The notes beneath the pieces were generated by a model, which had not been told where the DNA came from, made no database searches, and saw nothing but the letters and a program-made list of their open reading frames with translations. Below are positions 55,609-64,000 of a stretch of DNA of 64,000 bases, piece after piece; the stretch's first letter is position 1; the number at the start of each line of letters is the position of its first letter. Source of the DNA: Robertmurraya siralis (GTDB lineage: Bacteria; Bacillota; Bacilli; Bacillales; Cytobacillaceae); NCBI RefSeq assembly GCF_005502275.1, contig NZ_SWLZ01000004.1, positions 62,001 to 126,000 on the forward strand, given 5' to 3'. The position numbers and the translations under genes were made by a program.

Positions 55609-56631
55609 ATGAGAGACTTTGCAAAGCGTTTGTTAATTGCTGGGATTATGGCGTTTTTTATAAGCCTGTTATTTATAGGAGGAAAAAATATTCAAGCAGA
55701 GACAATTGATATAGAGGAAGCAGCGTCACATTGGATGTGGCCGGCAGATGGGATTGTAACCGATACATATGGAACACGGAGTGGACATCATAAAGGGATT
55801 GATATAGCTGGAGGATTAGGAACACCGATTTATGTAGTAGATGAAGGAACTGTTAGCAGATCCTATTATTCAAGTTCATATGGTCATGTCGTATTTGTAA
55901 AACACCCAAATAATTTTGAAACCGTTTATGCCCATCTTAGTAAACGAAAAGTAAACGAAGGTCAGAGTGTTAAACAAGGAGATATAATTGGAGAAATGGG
56001 CAGTACGGGTCGTTCTTCTGGAGTACATTTACATTTCGAAATACATAAAAAGGAATGGACTGTTAATAAAGAGAACTCGCTCAACCCTGTAGTCATTCTT
56101 GGGGACGTGGGTATAGGAGAAACAGTTCAAGCAATGGTACAGCAAAAAGATCATGTTCAGGTTGCAGGAGTGATGGAGGACACGAGCGATGTAGAGGAAG
56201 CAGGTGTAGCTTTTAAAGAAAATATAGCAAAATATCTACCTACTGACGATTATCAATTATTAGTTAGTGAGGAAAAAGATTTAAAGGATGAGGTAGAAAG
56301 TGCGAGTAACAAAGAAAGTGAAGAGGAGGCAACCAAGGATATTATTCACATCGTTCAAAGTGGAGATACTTTATGGGAATTAGCCGAAAAATACGATTCG
56401 TCCGTTGTTACGATTATGGAATCGAACCAATTAGCAAATGACGTAATCCTTCCAGAACAAAAATTAATTATTGAAGATCTCTCTGAAGAACAATATATTG
56501 TTAAACCCGGGGATTCATTAACTAGTATCGCAGAAGAAGCTAATTTATCAGTTGAAGAGCTGATGGAAATCAATCATTTAAGCAGCGAAATAATACAGCC
56601 ACAGCAAATTTTAACGATTAAGCAGCAATAA
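55609..56631 (+). CDS. Secreted M23 endopeptidase with two LysM domains
   Basis: 340 residues. Signal peptide (residues 1-30, KNIQAET cleavage). M23/lysostaphin-type Zn peptidase domain about residues 42-160: HHKGIDIAGG (first His and Asp ligands) and GVHLHFEIH (HxH). A Glu/Lys-rich linker is followed by two LysM repeats: HIVQSGDTLWELAEKYDSS (about 245) and YIVKPGDSLTSIAEEANLS (about 300). It cuts peptidoglycan peptide bridges outside the membrane; two LysMs bind glycan. Strong AAGGAGG RBS. Next to sigX-rsiX, so possibly an envelope-stress target. Confidence 0.88.
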   Translation: MRDFAKRLLIAGIMAFFISLLFIGGKNIQAETIDIEEAASHWMWPADGIVTDTYGTRSGHHKGIDIAGGLGTPIYVVDEGTVSRSYYSSSYGHVVFVKHPNNFETVYAHLSKRKVNEGQSVKQGDIIGEMGSTGRSSGVHLHFEIHKKEWTVNKENSLNPVVILGDVGIGETVQAMVQQKDHVQVAGVMEDTSDVEEAGVAFKENIAKYLPTDDYQLLVSEEKDLKDEVESASNKESEEEATKDIIHIVQSGDTLWELAEKYDSSVVTIMESNQLANDVILPEQKLIIEDLSEEQYIVKPGDSLTSIAEEANLSVEELMEINHLSSEIIQPQQILTIKQQ

Positions 56632-56633
56632 AC

Positions 56634-56658
56634 AATCGGAGGAGTTTTTCCTCCGATC
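56634..56658. terminator. Hairpin between the M23 gene and serA
   Basis: ATCGGAGGA and TCCTCCGAT pair between the two converging genes; no long U-run on either side, so a modest terminator. Confidence 0.5.
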
Positions 56659-56675
56659 GATAAACATTAATAAGA

Positions 56676-58250
56676 TTAGAGAGTAATTTGATTCATTAAG
56701 ACGATATCGTCTAGTTCAGATAGTAATTGGAGAGCAGTCGAGTCCAGTGGTTTGTCAAAGGACAGCACCATAATAGCTTCTCCGCCTATTTCTTTTCGAC
56801 CCACTTGCATAGTTGCAATATTGATAGCGTGATCACCTAATATTTTACCGACGCGGCCAATGACACCAGGTCGATCCATATGTTGAATGTATAATAAATT
56901 TCCTTCGGGATGGAAATCAATATTAAAATCATTCATATGAACGATTCGCGGCCCATAATGATCAATATAAGTCCCTCTTAATGAAAATTGTCTATTCTCT
57001 ACTTTGGCTGTAACAGTAATACAATTTGCATAACCAAACGAATTGGTTGAAATTTTCTCTCCAACTGTAATGCCTCGCTCCTTTGCGGTGAGCAGGGCAT
57101 TTACTTCATTGACATGTACGTCTATACGGTTTTTGAAGAAACCAGATATTAGAGCTTTTGTTAAATAGGAGGTTTCGAGTTCAGTAACGCTACCTGAGTA
57201 ATTGATAGATAACTCATCGATACCTTCTTTTACACATTGTGATAAGATCGAGCCAAGCTGCTTTGATAAATGGTGAAACGGTCGAATTTTTTCATAAATA
57301 TCCTTGGACATCGCTGGAAGATTAATGGAGTTTGTAACTGGACGATCTTCAAAATAGGTTCTTACTTCTTTAGCGACTTGTGTGGCTACGTTTAATTGGG
57401 CTTCTTTCGTAGAAGCGCCTAAATGTGGTGTCACAATGACATTATCAAATTTCAAGAGTGGATGTTCTCCTGGTGGCTCCTCTTCAAAAACATCTAAGGC
57501 TGCACCAGCAACATGGCCGTTTCCGATATAGACAGCTAATGCTTGCTCATCGATAATGCCACCGCGGGCGCAATTAAGAAAATAGACACCTTTTTTTGTT
57601 TTTTTCATTGCGGTTTCATTAATCAGGCCTTTCGTTTCTTTAGTAAGAGGGGTGTGGACAGTGATGATATCTGCCTGTTCAAGGACTTCATCAAGAGTAC
57701 AGCTCTGTACATTGAGACTAGTTGCTCTTTCTTTTGTTAGAAACGGATCAAAAACAAGGACTGTCATTCCAAATACTTTCGCGCGTTTTGCTATTTCTGC
57801 TCCAATTCTGCCTAATCCAACAATTCCCAATGCCTTCCCATGAAGTTCGTTTCCAACGAATGCATTTCTTTTCCATTCCAAATTTTTAACAGATGCGTGC
57901 GCCTGAGGAATATTGCGCAATAGAGAAGCCATCATTGCAAACGTATGCTCTGCGGTTGAAATAGTATTTCCATCTGGTGCGTTGACAACAATAATCCCTC
58001 GCTTTGTAGCAGCGTTAACATCTATATTATCAACTCCGACTCCCGCTCGTGCAATAATTTTTAATTGAGGCATTTTTTCAAGGAGCTCTTCGGTTACCTT
58101 CGTCGCACTTCTTACAAGAATGGCATCAATTTCCTTCAAATTAACTTCTGTGTCTGTTACTTTTTTTTCAATTACTTGAGCATCAGCATAATCTAATAAT
58201 GGCTGCAAGCCTTCTGCATTAATCGCATCGGCTACTAAAACTCGATACAT
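56676..58250 (-). CDS. serA: D-3-phosphoglycerate dehydrogenase
   Basis: 524-residue enzyme oxidising 3-phosphoglycerate, first step of serine synthesis. NAD-binding [18 protein letters not shown]; catalytic Arg in NCARGGII, Glu and His in [10 protein letters not shown][14 protein letters not shown] regions. A C-terminal ACT domain ([20 protein letters not shown], from about residue 450) allows serine feedback. Its RBS is AGGAGATG. Monocistronic on the minus strand. Confidence 0.95.
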   Translation of the reverse strand: MYRVLVADAINAEGLQPLLDYADAQVIEKKVTDTEVNLKEIDAILVRSATKVTEELLEKMPQLKIIARAGVGVDNIDVNAATKRGIIVVNAPDGNTISTAEHTFAMMASLLRNIPQAHASVKNLEWKRNAFVGNELHGKALGIVGLGRIGAEIAKRAKVFGMTVLVFDPFLTKERATSLNVQSCTLDEVLEQADIITVHTPLTKETKGLINETAMKKTKKGVYFLNCARGGIIDEQALAVYIGNGHVAGAALDVFEEEPPGEHPLLKFDNVIVTPHLGASTKEAQLNVATQVAKEVRTYFEDRPVTNSINLPAMSKDIYEKIRPFHHLSKQLGSILSQCVKEGIDELSINYSGSVTELETSYLTKALISGFFKNRIDVHVNEVNALLTAKERGITVGEKISTNSFGYANCITVTAKVENRQFSLRGTYIDHYGPRIVHMNDFNIDFHPEGNLLYIQHMDRPGVIGRVGKILGDHAINIATMQVGRKEIGGEAIMVLSFDKPLDSTALQLLSELDDIVLMNQITL

Positions 58251-58374
58251 TTGAACATCTCCTACTAATTATCAATTTTCTGATTATTTTACAAAACGAA
58301 TATTAATATGTCAATGTAGAATTAATGTTCGTTATCTGAAGAAAACGCTTTCTTGAAAGTGGTGTCATAAATTA

Positions 58375-58410
58375 GTAAAAATCGTAGGCATTAGCACCTA
58401 CGACTCTTTT
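58375..58410. terminator. Bidirectional terminator after ppaC
   Basis: TCGTAGG (58382-58388) pairs with CCTACGA (58397-58403). The U-run on the minus strand is TTTTT (58381-58375 complement); on the plus strand CTCTTTTTT follows. Ends ppaC. Confidence 0.75.
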
Positions 58411-58419
58411 TTATGTTAT

Positions 58420-59352
58420 TTATCTTTTGTTAAACACATCCGTTAAAACAGGGACAATTTGTTTTTTACGGGATACAACCCCTTTTAATAAGGCGGTATG
58501 ATTCTCCAATTTCACACCGTAAGCCTCTTCGACAGCATCAGCTGAGCGACCAAGAGCAATAGCGGTAGAATCACTATTTAATATGTCTGTGATGACAAAG
58601 ACAAATAAGTCTAACTCCTTATCAGTGATGACAGCTTCCAGAGCCGATTCAATTTCGGTTTGTCTAGAGAGAACATCTTCGATATCCACAGTATTAACCT
58701 GAGCAACTTCAACTTTGCTATTCCCCATTTGGAACTCTTTTGCATCAAGGGAGATCAGCTGTTCAACTGACTTTTTGCTTAAATCAGCACCAGCCTTAAG
58801 CATGTCTAAACCATATTTTTCTGGATCTACACCTGCTATTTGAGCCAGTTCCTGCGCAGCTTGAATGTCCTCATTCGTGCATGTAGGCGACTTAAATAAC
58901 AAAGAATCGGAAATGATTGCCGAAAGCATTAGCCCGGCTATATTTTTTTCAATTTCTACATTATTTTCTTTAAACAGTTTCTTAAGAATCGTCGCCGTAC
59001 AGCCGACCGGTTCAGCTCGATAGTAGAGCGGTTCACTAGTTTCGAAATTAGCTATTCTGTGGTGATCAATAACTTCTAAAACACGAACATCATTAATGTC
59101 ATCTGCACTTTGTTGGCGCTCGTTATGATCAACTAAAATCACATTGCTAGCTTCTGCTGATACGGCTTGAACAAATCGTGGTACTTTTTGCTCAAATGTT
59201 TTTAGAGCGAACTCAGTTTCTCCGTTAATCTCACCTAAGCGGATAGGCTCGGTATTCAAACCAAGTTGATTTTTTAAATAAGAATATGCAATGCTTGAGC
59301 AAATGGTATCCGTATCTGGATTTTTGTGACCGAAAATAAGTATTTTATCCAT
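58420..59352 (-). CDS. ppaC: Manganese-dependent inorganic pyrophosphatase
   Basis: 310-residue family II PPase (DHH-DHHA2). Metal ligands: [28 protein letters not shown] and SAIISDSL. The C-terminal DHHA2 domain has the substrate-binding [10 protein letters not shown] lysines. It hydrolyses PPi to 2 Pi. Start preceded by AAGGAGAT. No partner gene. Confidence 0.95.
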   Translation of the reverse strand: MDKILIFGHKNPDTDTICSSIAYSYLKNQLGLNTEPIRLGEINGETEFALKTFEQKVPRFVQAVSAEASNVILVDHNERQQSADDINDVRVLEVIDHHRIANFETSEPLYYRAEPVGCTATILKKLFKENNVEIEKNIAGLMLSAIISDSLLFKSPTCTNEDIQAAQELAQIAGVDPEKYGLDMLKAGADLSKKSVEQLISLDAKEFQMGNSKVEVAQVNTVDIEDVLSRQTEIESALEAVITDKELDLFVFVITDILNSDSTAIALGRSADAVEEAYGVKLENHTALLKGVVSRKKQIVPVLTDVFNKR

Positions 59353-59487
59353 TTTTATCTCCTTCTATATAAATGTTTATGGTTTTTTCTGAGGCGATAA
59401 AATGCCTATCTTTTTATGAAATTACTATTATAATTTACCATAAAATCGGTGAAAATAACAAAAAATATCGAGCATAAGGTTAACTTC

Positions 59488-59516
59488 TTCACAAAGTCGC
59501 TTAAGTGCGCTATAAT
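59488..59516 (+). promoter_or_regulatory. Sigma-A promoter of the FMN-riboswitch transcript
   Basis: TTCACA (59488-59493), a 17-nt spacer, TATAAT (59511-59516). The aptamer begins about 25 nt downstream. Confidence 0.75.
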
Positions 59517-59540
59517 AATGGTGTAATTAAATATTGGTCT

Positions 59541-59715
59541 ATCTTCGGGGCAGGGTGCAATTCCCGACCGGCGGTAATGAGTGTTAGTCTCTGAGCCCGC
59601 GAGCCAATCATAAGCATAAGTGAATTTAAGAAGTTTCTTCTTGAGCTTAACGAAATGCTTTGGCAGGATTTGGTGCAATTCCAAAGCCGACAGTATAGTC
59701 TGGATGGGAGAAGAT
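59541..59715 (+). ncRNA. FMN riboswitch (RFN element)
   Basis: All core blocks present in order: ATCTTCGGGGCAGGG, then TTCCCGACCGGCGGT, AGCCCGCGA, then GGCAGGATTTGGTG with ATTCCAAAGCCGACAG, and GGATGGGAGAAGAT closing P1 (ATCTTC/GAAGAT). A separate terminator (59777-59810) is the off-switch. Controls ribU by FMN-dependent transcription termination, by family knowledge. Confidence 0.95.
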
Positions 59716-59776
59716 GGAGGTTCTGCAAGCGTTCAAATTTGCTAGTTTGAATGTTTATTAAGCGTGCCGTTTTATT

Positions 59777-59810
59777 CTCCCTCAAGTAAAAACTTGGGGG
59801 AGTTGTTTTT
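59777..59810 (+). terminator. Riboswitch-controlled terminator
   Basis: CTCCCTCAAGT (59777-59787) pairs with ACTTGGGGGAG (59792-59802), followed by TTGTTTTT. The remaining 260 nt to ribU (59811-60070) shows no gene; GGAGAGAGG is the ribU RBS. Confidence 0.85.
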
Positions 59811-60070
59811 GGAGGGAATATTCAGGATTTAAAACATCTGGCCATTTCGAAATAATGTGATAAAATCGAGCATTAATCCATTGTTCGATGAAAAAACTGC
59901 ATTTTATCATCCAGAAGAACGAATTGATTGTGCATTTTTTCACTTTATTTATTGAGAAATGGATTCAACTAGGTTGTGAGCATCTTGCTGTTCCTTATCA
60001 ATGGGCATAGCTTAGTAAGGCTGAACCTTTCTTCTTTAGGAGAGATGGATCCTTAAAAGGAGAGAGGAAA

Positions 60071-60649
60071 ATGAAGAAGTACGACATCAAAGTTTTAGTT
60101 TCAATCGGAATGTTAAGCAGTATTGGATTTGTTCTGATGCTTCTAAACTTCCCATTACCACCTTTTCCAAAATTTCTAATGGTCGATTTTAGTGATATTC
60201 CTGCTTTAATCGCTGCATTAATTTTTGGACCAGTTGCTGGGGTACTGGTTGAATTATTTAAAAATGTGTTGGATTATATTTTGACAAGCAGTGACACAGG
60301 TATTCCTGTAGGTCATTTTTCGAATTTCGTGGCAGGAGTTCTGTTCGTCATTCCAACATACTATATTTATGAAAAATTAAAAACGAAAAAAGGTATGACC
60401 TACGCATTAATTGTTGGAACGATATTGATGGCTGTTGTCATGAGCGTCTTAAATTATTTTATTATCCTTCCAGCTTATACAATGTTTATGGGGTTCCCGG
60501 CCATGTCCGGTGAGGAAACAAGGCAAATGATTGTCGCCGGTATACTTCCGTTCAATATTGTTAAAGGGATTTTAATATCAATCGTCTTTATGCTTCTCTT
60601 CACTAGAATGAACACTTGGATTGGAAAACAGAGAGCATATCGAATATAA
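60071..60649 (+). CDS. ribU: Riboflavin transporter, ECF substrate-binding subunit RibU
   Basis: 192 residues with about six TM helices; S-component of an energy-coupling factor transporter that binds riboflavin. Family segments: LLNFPLPPFPKFLMVDFSDIPALIA, GPVAGVLVELFKNVLDY and PVGHFSNFVAG. Preceded by an FMN riboswitch. The ECF A/A'/T genes are not in the window; they are shared and encoded elsewhere. Matches ribU (ypaA/fmnP) of B. subtilis. Confidence 0.95.
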   Translation: MKKYDIKVLVSIGMLSSIGFVLMLLNFPLPPFPKFLMVDFSDIPALIAALIFGPVAGVLVELFKNVLDYILTSSDTGIPVGHFSNFVAGVLFVIPTYYIYEKLKTKKGMTYALIVGTILMAVVMSVLNYFIILPAYTMFMGFPAMSGEETRQMIVAGILPFNIVKGILISIVFMLLFTRMNTWIGKQRAYRI

Positions 60650-60681
60650 ATAGGAATAACAAATGTCTCTAAAAGAAAAAG

Positions 60682-60702
60682 TCCTCTCTTTTTGTGAGAG
60701 GA
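60682..60702 (+). terminator. First hairpin after ribU
   Basis: CCTCTC and GAGAGG pair around TTTTTGT; modest. The main terminator is the next one. Confidence 0.45.
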
Positions 60703-60707
60703 GTTTC

Positions 60708-60762
60708 AGGCCGTAGGCAAACTCGAGATTTCGAGTTTGCCTACGGCCTATTTTATTTTAAA
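60708..60762 (+). terminator. Main terminator of ribU
   Basis: AGGCCGTAGGCAAACTCGA and its complement TCGAGTTTGCCTACGGCCT form an almost perfect 19-bp stem with a small loop, followed by ATTTTATTT. Confidence 0.9.
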
Positions 60763-60787
60763 TATAGATAGAATATCCATGTGGTTA

Positions 60788-60930
60788 GATTTCCACTCGG
60801 GGTGGCCGCTTTTTCGCGGGCGGCACTTGACTTCTGGGGGATTTAGCTGGGACTGATGAGACCTCACGGGAGCTTCAGCGACGAGGAGGCTCACCGCCCG
60901 CCCCCGAAAAGCGGAAATCAGCCTTTTTCC
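60788..60930 (-). repeat. GC-rich dispersed Bacillaceae-type repeat
   Basis: About 140 bp strikingly GC-rich versus its surroundings. Read on the minus strand it goes GATTTCCGCTTTTCGGG, GGCGGTGAGCCTCCTCGTCGC, GTGAGGTCTCATC, GAAGTCAAGTGCCGCCCGCG, CCGAGTGGAAATC. I recall this pattern (TGATTTCCGCTCC...GCGGTGAGCCTCCTCGTCGC...GGTCTCACCTG) as a high-copy intergenic repeat in several Bacillaceae. TGATTTCCGCT and AGTGGAAATC give it short inverted ends. No ORF. The remainder of 60931-61222 has no gene. Confidence 0.75.
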
Positions 60931-61222
60931 CACCATTCCGAAACAAAAAAATGACAAAAGGTAGCGAGAAGGGCTTCTCACTACCTTTTGTTGACAATCC
61001 GTTCTTTTGATTCGGAAATTATCGAGTGCTTAGTTGAAGAGCACCCTTTCGAAACGTGTATCTATAACTGGCGCAAGTAGCCAAAGCCTAACAAACTTTA
61101 GACATTCACTGCCTACGATTAGTCAATCAAGAACAGCTGTCGCTATTCAGGCTTCCTATATCGGAAAGACAGTCCCTTCTAGCTAGTAACGACGACGAGT
61201 AAGCCCCTGCGCTGCTTTACTT

Positions 61223-61498
<276 letters not shown>

Positions 61499-61763
61499 TT
61501 ATTTTCATACATTTCATTAAAGTTTCTGAAACGTATTCCCTCATTCTTTATTGTAAAACTGTATGAGTAACATTTCAATATAAAATTAATGAGAATGCTT
61601 ATCATAACAACGTTTTGGAACGGAATAGGAGCCTTACTTACGTTTTCATGTTAAAATAAATGGGGAAACACGTCGAATTATGATATTAAAGAATACCGTT
61701 AAAAACGTGTTGTTGCTCTCCCATGAGGAACTATTTTTCAAAATATAGTAATAGGGTGATAGG

Positions 61764-62825
61764 ATGCCAACTCCATTTATATATTTTGTCGTTCTTTTCT
61801 GTTTACATAAAATAAATGACGAGAGAACAATATACTCTTTATATCATCTCCTATGTGGAAAAAAATCTTCCCAGACCATACAAGATGTTCATCTTTTCCA
61901 AATTGCACAATTTTATAAAACATGTGATTTCCTAACAAGAAAGCAATTTGAAGAGATCGTTGAGGAGCTTGAAAGGAAAAATTTAGTTACTGCAACAAAT
62001 GATCAGTATTATAAGCTCACAAGCAATGGTTTAGCGTATATGAAAAGAGAGTCTGAAAATTATCCGTTTTTATCCTATTTGAATGGTTGGGACTTCCAAT
62101 ATGCTAACATCTTTTGGCAGAGGATATCATTATTGGTTCAAGTAACTTCACATTTAGCTAATCAAGATCGAAATTATATTCCCATTCAGAGAAAGAAACC
62201 TTTGCTCAATTGGTTGAAAAATTATCTTATCAATAATCGATTCAATCGCAAAGAACTTAGTGATAGCCTATATAAAGAACTTATTCATGTTTTGGAAGAT
62301 AGCCGCGAGATCGATCCAAGTGTTTTTGTCATTCGCTTAACTGGATTTGAGATAATTGGTTTGACGGAAAAACAGGCAAGTGAGTATTTAAAAATAGAGC
62401 GAACATTGTATCATTTTCAATTTCAGGCATTGCTACATTATATTTTGTCTAGAGTTCAAAAAGAACCGAAGAAATTTAAGCTTTTAGCGTCGCTTATAAC
62501 AGATATTGAAACAGCTCTACCTTTAACAGATACAAGTAAGAAAACGTTGGCTCTCTTAAATAAAGGATTTTCACTCGAACAGATCGCTCAAATCAGAAAG
62601 TTGAAAGTTAGTACAATACAGGATCATATTGTTGAACTTGCTCTTCAAATGCATACATTTCAAATTGAACCTTTTGTAGGGAAGGAAATAATAGAACAGA
62701 TTATGGCTGCACATAAACAGGCAACTTCTAAACAATTAAGACGGATTCGTGAATTGGTTCCAGAAGCAACCTATTTTCAAATCCGATTAGTTTTGACCAG
62801 GTTTGGTGAAAATAATGAAATTTGA
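61764..62825 (+). CDS. ypbB: YpbB, helix-turn-helix protein linked to RecQ-type helicase
   Basis: 353-residue soluble protein with two regions: N-terminal helical portion with a wHTH look ([17 protein letters not shown]), and a C-terminal HTH_40-like segment ([27 protein letters not shown]), the HRDC/helicase-associated type. Coupled to the following helicase gene (its 3' end overlaps by 11 nt). Likely assists the helicase; biochemical role unknown. Confidence 0.85.
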   Translation: MPTPFIYFVVLFCLHKINDERTIYSLYHLLCGKKSSQTIQDVHLFQIAQFYKTCDFLTRKQFEEIVEELERKNLVTATNDQYYKLTSNGLAYMKRESENYPFLSYLNGWDFQYANIFWQRISLLVQVTSHLANQDRNYIPIQRKKPLLNWLKNYLINNRFNRKELSDSLYKELIHVLEDSREIDPSVFVIRLTGFEIIGLTEKQASEYLKIERTLYHFQFQALLHYILSRVQKEPKKFKLLASLITDIETALPLTDTSKKTLALLNKGFSLEQIAQIRKLKVSTIQDHIVELALQMHTFQIEPFVGKEIIEQIMAAHKQATSKQLRRIRELVPEATYFQIRLVLTRFGENNEI

Positions 62826-64000
62826 GCTAGAAAAAAAGTTGCAGGAGTATTTCCGCTTTTCTACGTTTCGGCCCGGACAGAAAGAGGTTGTGTTATCTGT
62901 TCTAAACAAGAAAAATACCATTGCCGTTTTACCTACTGGCACAGGGAAGTCATTGTGCTACCAGTTTCCAGGATATGTACTTTCAGGTATCGTTGTGATC
63001 ATTTCACCGCTTTTGTCGCTCATGCAAGATCAGGTCGAGCAAATGCAAATGCAAGGTGAAAAAAGAGTAATAGCGCTCAATTCATTTTTAACAGGCGCAG
63101 AGAGAATCAAGGCTTTACGCCAGTTAGAAAAATATAAATTTATTTACATTTCCCCTGAAATGTTGAACCTCGATGAAATAAAGCAGAGGTTACAATTGTT
63201 GCCGATTTCTTTGTTTGTGATCGACGAAGCCCACTGTATTTCACAATGGGGATATGATTTTCGTCCAGATTATATGAAGCTGGGAACAATTAGAGAGCAG
63301 CTTGGTAATCCACTTACGTTAGCATTGACAGCGACAGCTACGAAAGAAGTGGTTGCAGATATTGCACAAGTATTAAAATTATCTTCTTGGGATGAACATA
63401 TTTTTTCGATGGATCGTCCCAATATTGCGATTAGGGTAGAAAAAGTGGCTGCTCCTGAGGAAAAAGAACATCATCTGATAAAGTTGCTTTCGTTTCTTCA
63501 AGGGCCAGGTATTATTTATTTTTCAAGTCGCAAAAGGGCAGAAGCTCTAGTTGAACGATTAAAGGATGAGGGCTTTCACAAAGTTATGGCTTACCATGGA
63601 GGCATGGATCAAGAAAGCCGAATTCTTATTCAACAGCAATTTATCCATGGACAACTTGATTTAATCTGCGCAACTAGTGCGTTCGGTATGGGTGTAAATA
63701 AAGAAGACGTCCGCTTTGTCATTCACTATCATATGCCACTGCAAATCGAATCTTATATACAAGAAATTGGTCGTGCTGGTCGTGATGGAAAAAAAAGCTT
63801 AGCGATATTACTATATTCACCAGGTGATGAGGCATTGTCATATCATCTGGTGGAAAATGAACTTCCAAACGAGACTCAGATTGAATATGTACGCCAATGG
63901 TTAAAATCGGGGAAACGTAGCGAAAAAGAAATGCGAACCTTTGTCGGGTTAAATGATGTTCAATGGCGCTTAATAACCGATTTCTTTGAGAATCTTGAAA
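62815..64000 (+). CDS. recS: RecQ-family DNA helicase RecS (3' end cut off by the window)
   Basis: 395 residues visible. SF2 motifs: Walker [12 protein letters not shown], motif Ia [14 protein letters not shown] box [14 protein letters not shown], motif III TATAT, motif [10 protein letters not shown], motif [15 protein letters not shown], motif [12 protein letters not shown]. The stretch after motif VI is the start of the Zn-binding domain and lies partly outside. The gene after ypbB in B. subtilis is recS (ypbC), a shorter RecQ paralogue without the HRDC domain. The C-terminus would settle RecS versus RecQ. Confidence 0.9.
   Translation, partial: MKFELEKKLQEYFRFSTFRPGQKEVVLSVLNKKNTIAVLPTGTGKSLCYQFPGYVLSGIVVIISPLLSLMQDQVEQMQMQGEKRVIALNSFLTGAERIKALRQLEKYKFIYISPEMLNLDEIKQRLQLLPISLFVIDEAHCISQWGYDFRPDYMKLGTIREQLGNPLTLALTATATKEVVADIAQVLKLSSWDEHIFSMDRPNIAIRVEKVAAPEEKEHHLIKLLSFLQGPGIIYFSSRKRAEALVERLKDEGFHKVMAYHGGMDQESRILIQQQFIHGQLDLICATSAFGMGVNKEDVRFVIHYHMPLQIESYIQEIGRAGRDGKKSLAILLYSPGDEALSYHLVENELPNETQIEYVRQWLKSGKRSEKEMRTFVGLNDVQWRLITDFFENLE

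Noticed and set aside
60045-60056. Three-codon upstream ORF before ribU
   Set aside because: Its purine-rich leader touches the ATG directly, leaving no spacing for a ribosome binding site; likely chance.

Overview
The window is chromosomal DNA of a low-GC, endospore-forming Bacillaceae species. Evidence: long blocks follow the Bacillus subtilis gene order (yqkB/D/E/F-mciZ-nudF, spoIIM-fur-yqzK-xerD-drm-punA-pdp, dacF-spoIIA-spoVA-lysA, ypuA/ribT/ypuF/scpAB/ypuI, dacB-spmAB-rluB-resABCDE-sigX-rsiX, serA, ribU-fer-ypbB-recS). Genes have AGGAGG-type ribosome binding sites, and sigma-F, -G, -H, -E, -K and -X type promoters sit in front of the expected genes. No rRNA, tRNA or CRISPR array was seen. 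I do not assign a species.

Layout. 1-4.4 kb: 3' part of aspartase, then the succinate dehydrogenase operon sdhCAB, with a hairpin-forming element inserted between sdhC and sdhA. 4.7-6.4 kb: an SOS-type yolD-uvrX pair with two LexA boxes. 6.6-11.1 kb: a 29-codon ORF coupled to a PhzF-like gene, a cation diffusion facilitator, yqkB, yqkD and an SDR-like protein. 11.3-14.9 kb: an AT-rich accessory patch holding a broken secreted trypsin-like protease, a membrane-anchored Ig-like protein and a decayed IS110-family transposase. 14.9-26.6 kb: yqkE, ypmRS, yqkF, mciZ, nudF, endonuclease Q, spoIIM, fur, yqzK, xerD and the nucleoside catabolism genes drm-punA-pdp. 26.9-27.7 kb: an ankyrin-repeat gene.

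28-35.7 kb: dacF-spoIIAA-AB-sigF, then a shortened spoVA operon (AA, AB, AEa, AF) lacking spoVAC, spoVAD and spoVAEb, then lysA. 36-44 kb: ypuA, an orphan ribT, ypuF, a YjcZ-type peptide, scpAB, an unknown gene, ypuI, an Fe/Mn superoxide dismutase and dacB. 44-55 kb: spmAB, rluB, the cytochrome c maturation and respiration-sensing cluster resABC-resDE, a 152-bp tandem repeat, and sigX-rsiX. 55.6-64 kb: an M23/LysM cell-wall endopeptidase, serA, ppaC, an FMN riboswitch upstream of ribU, a GC-rich dispersed repeat, ferredoxin, ypbB and a truncated recS (RecQ family).

How the genes work together. Forespore commitment (SpoIIA/sigma-F), mother-cell functions (SpoIIM, DacB, SpmAB, MciZ, YjcZ) and spore germination (SpoVA, DacF) dominate the centre. 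The res genes provide cytochrome c biogenesis and redox control that fits with SDH-driven respiration. SigX/RsiX and the adjacent endopeptidase concern the envelope. Most of the window is ordinary core genome. The least ordinary parts are the gapped spoVA operon, the accessory patch at 11-15 kb, the small ORFs and the repeats.
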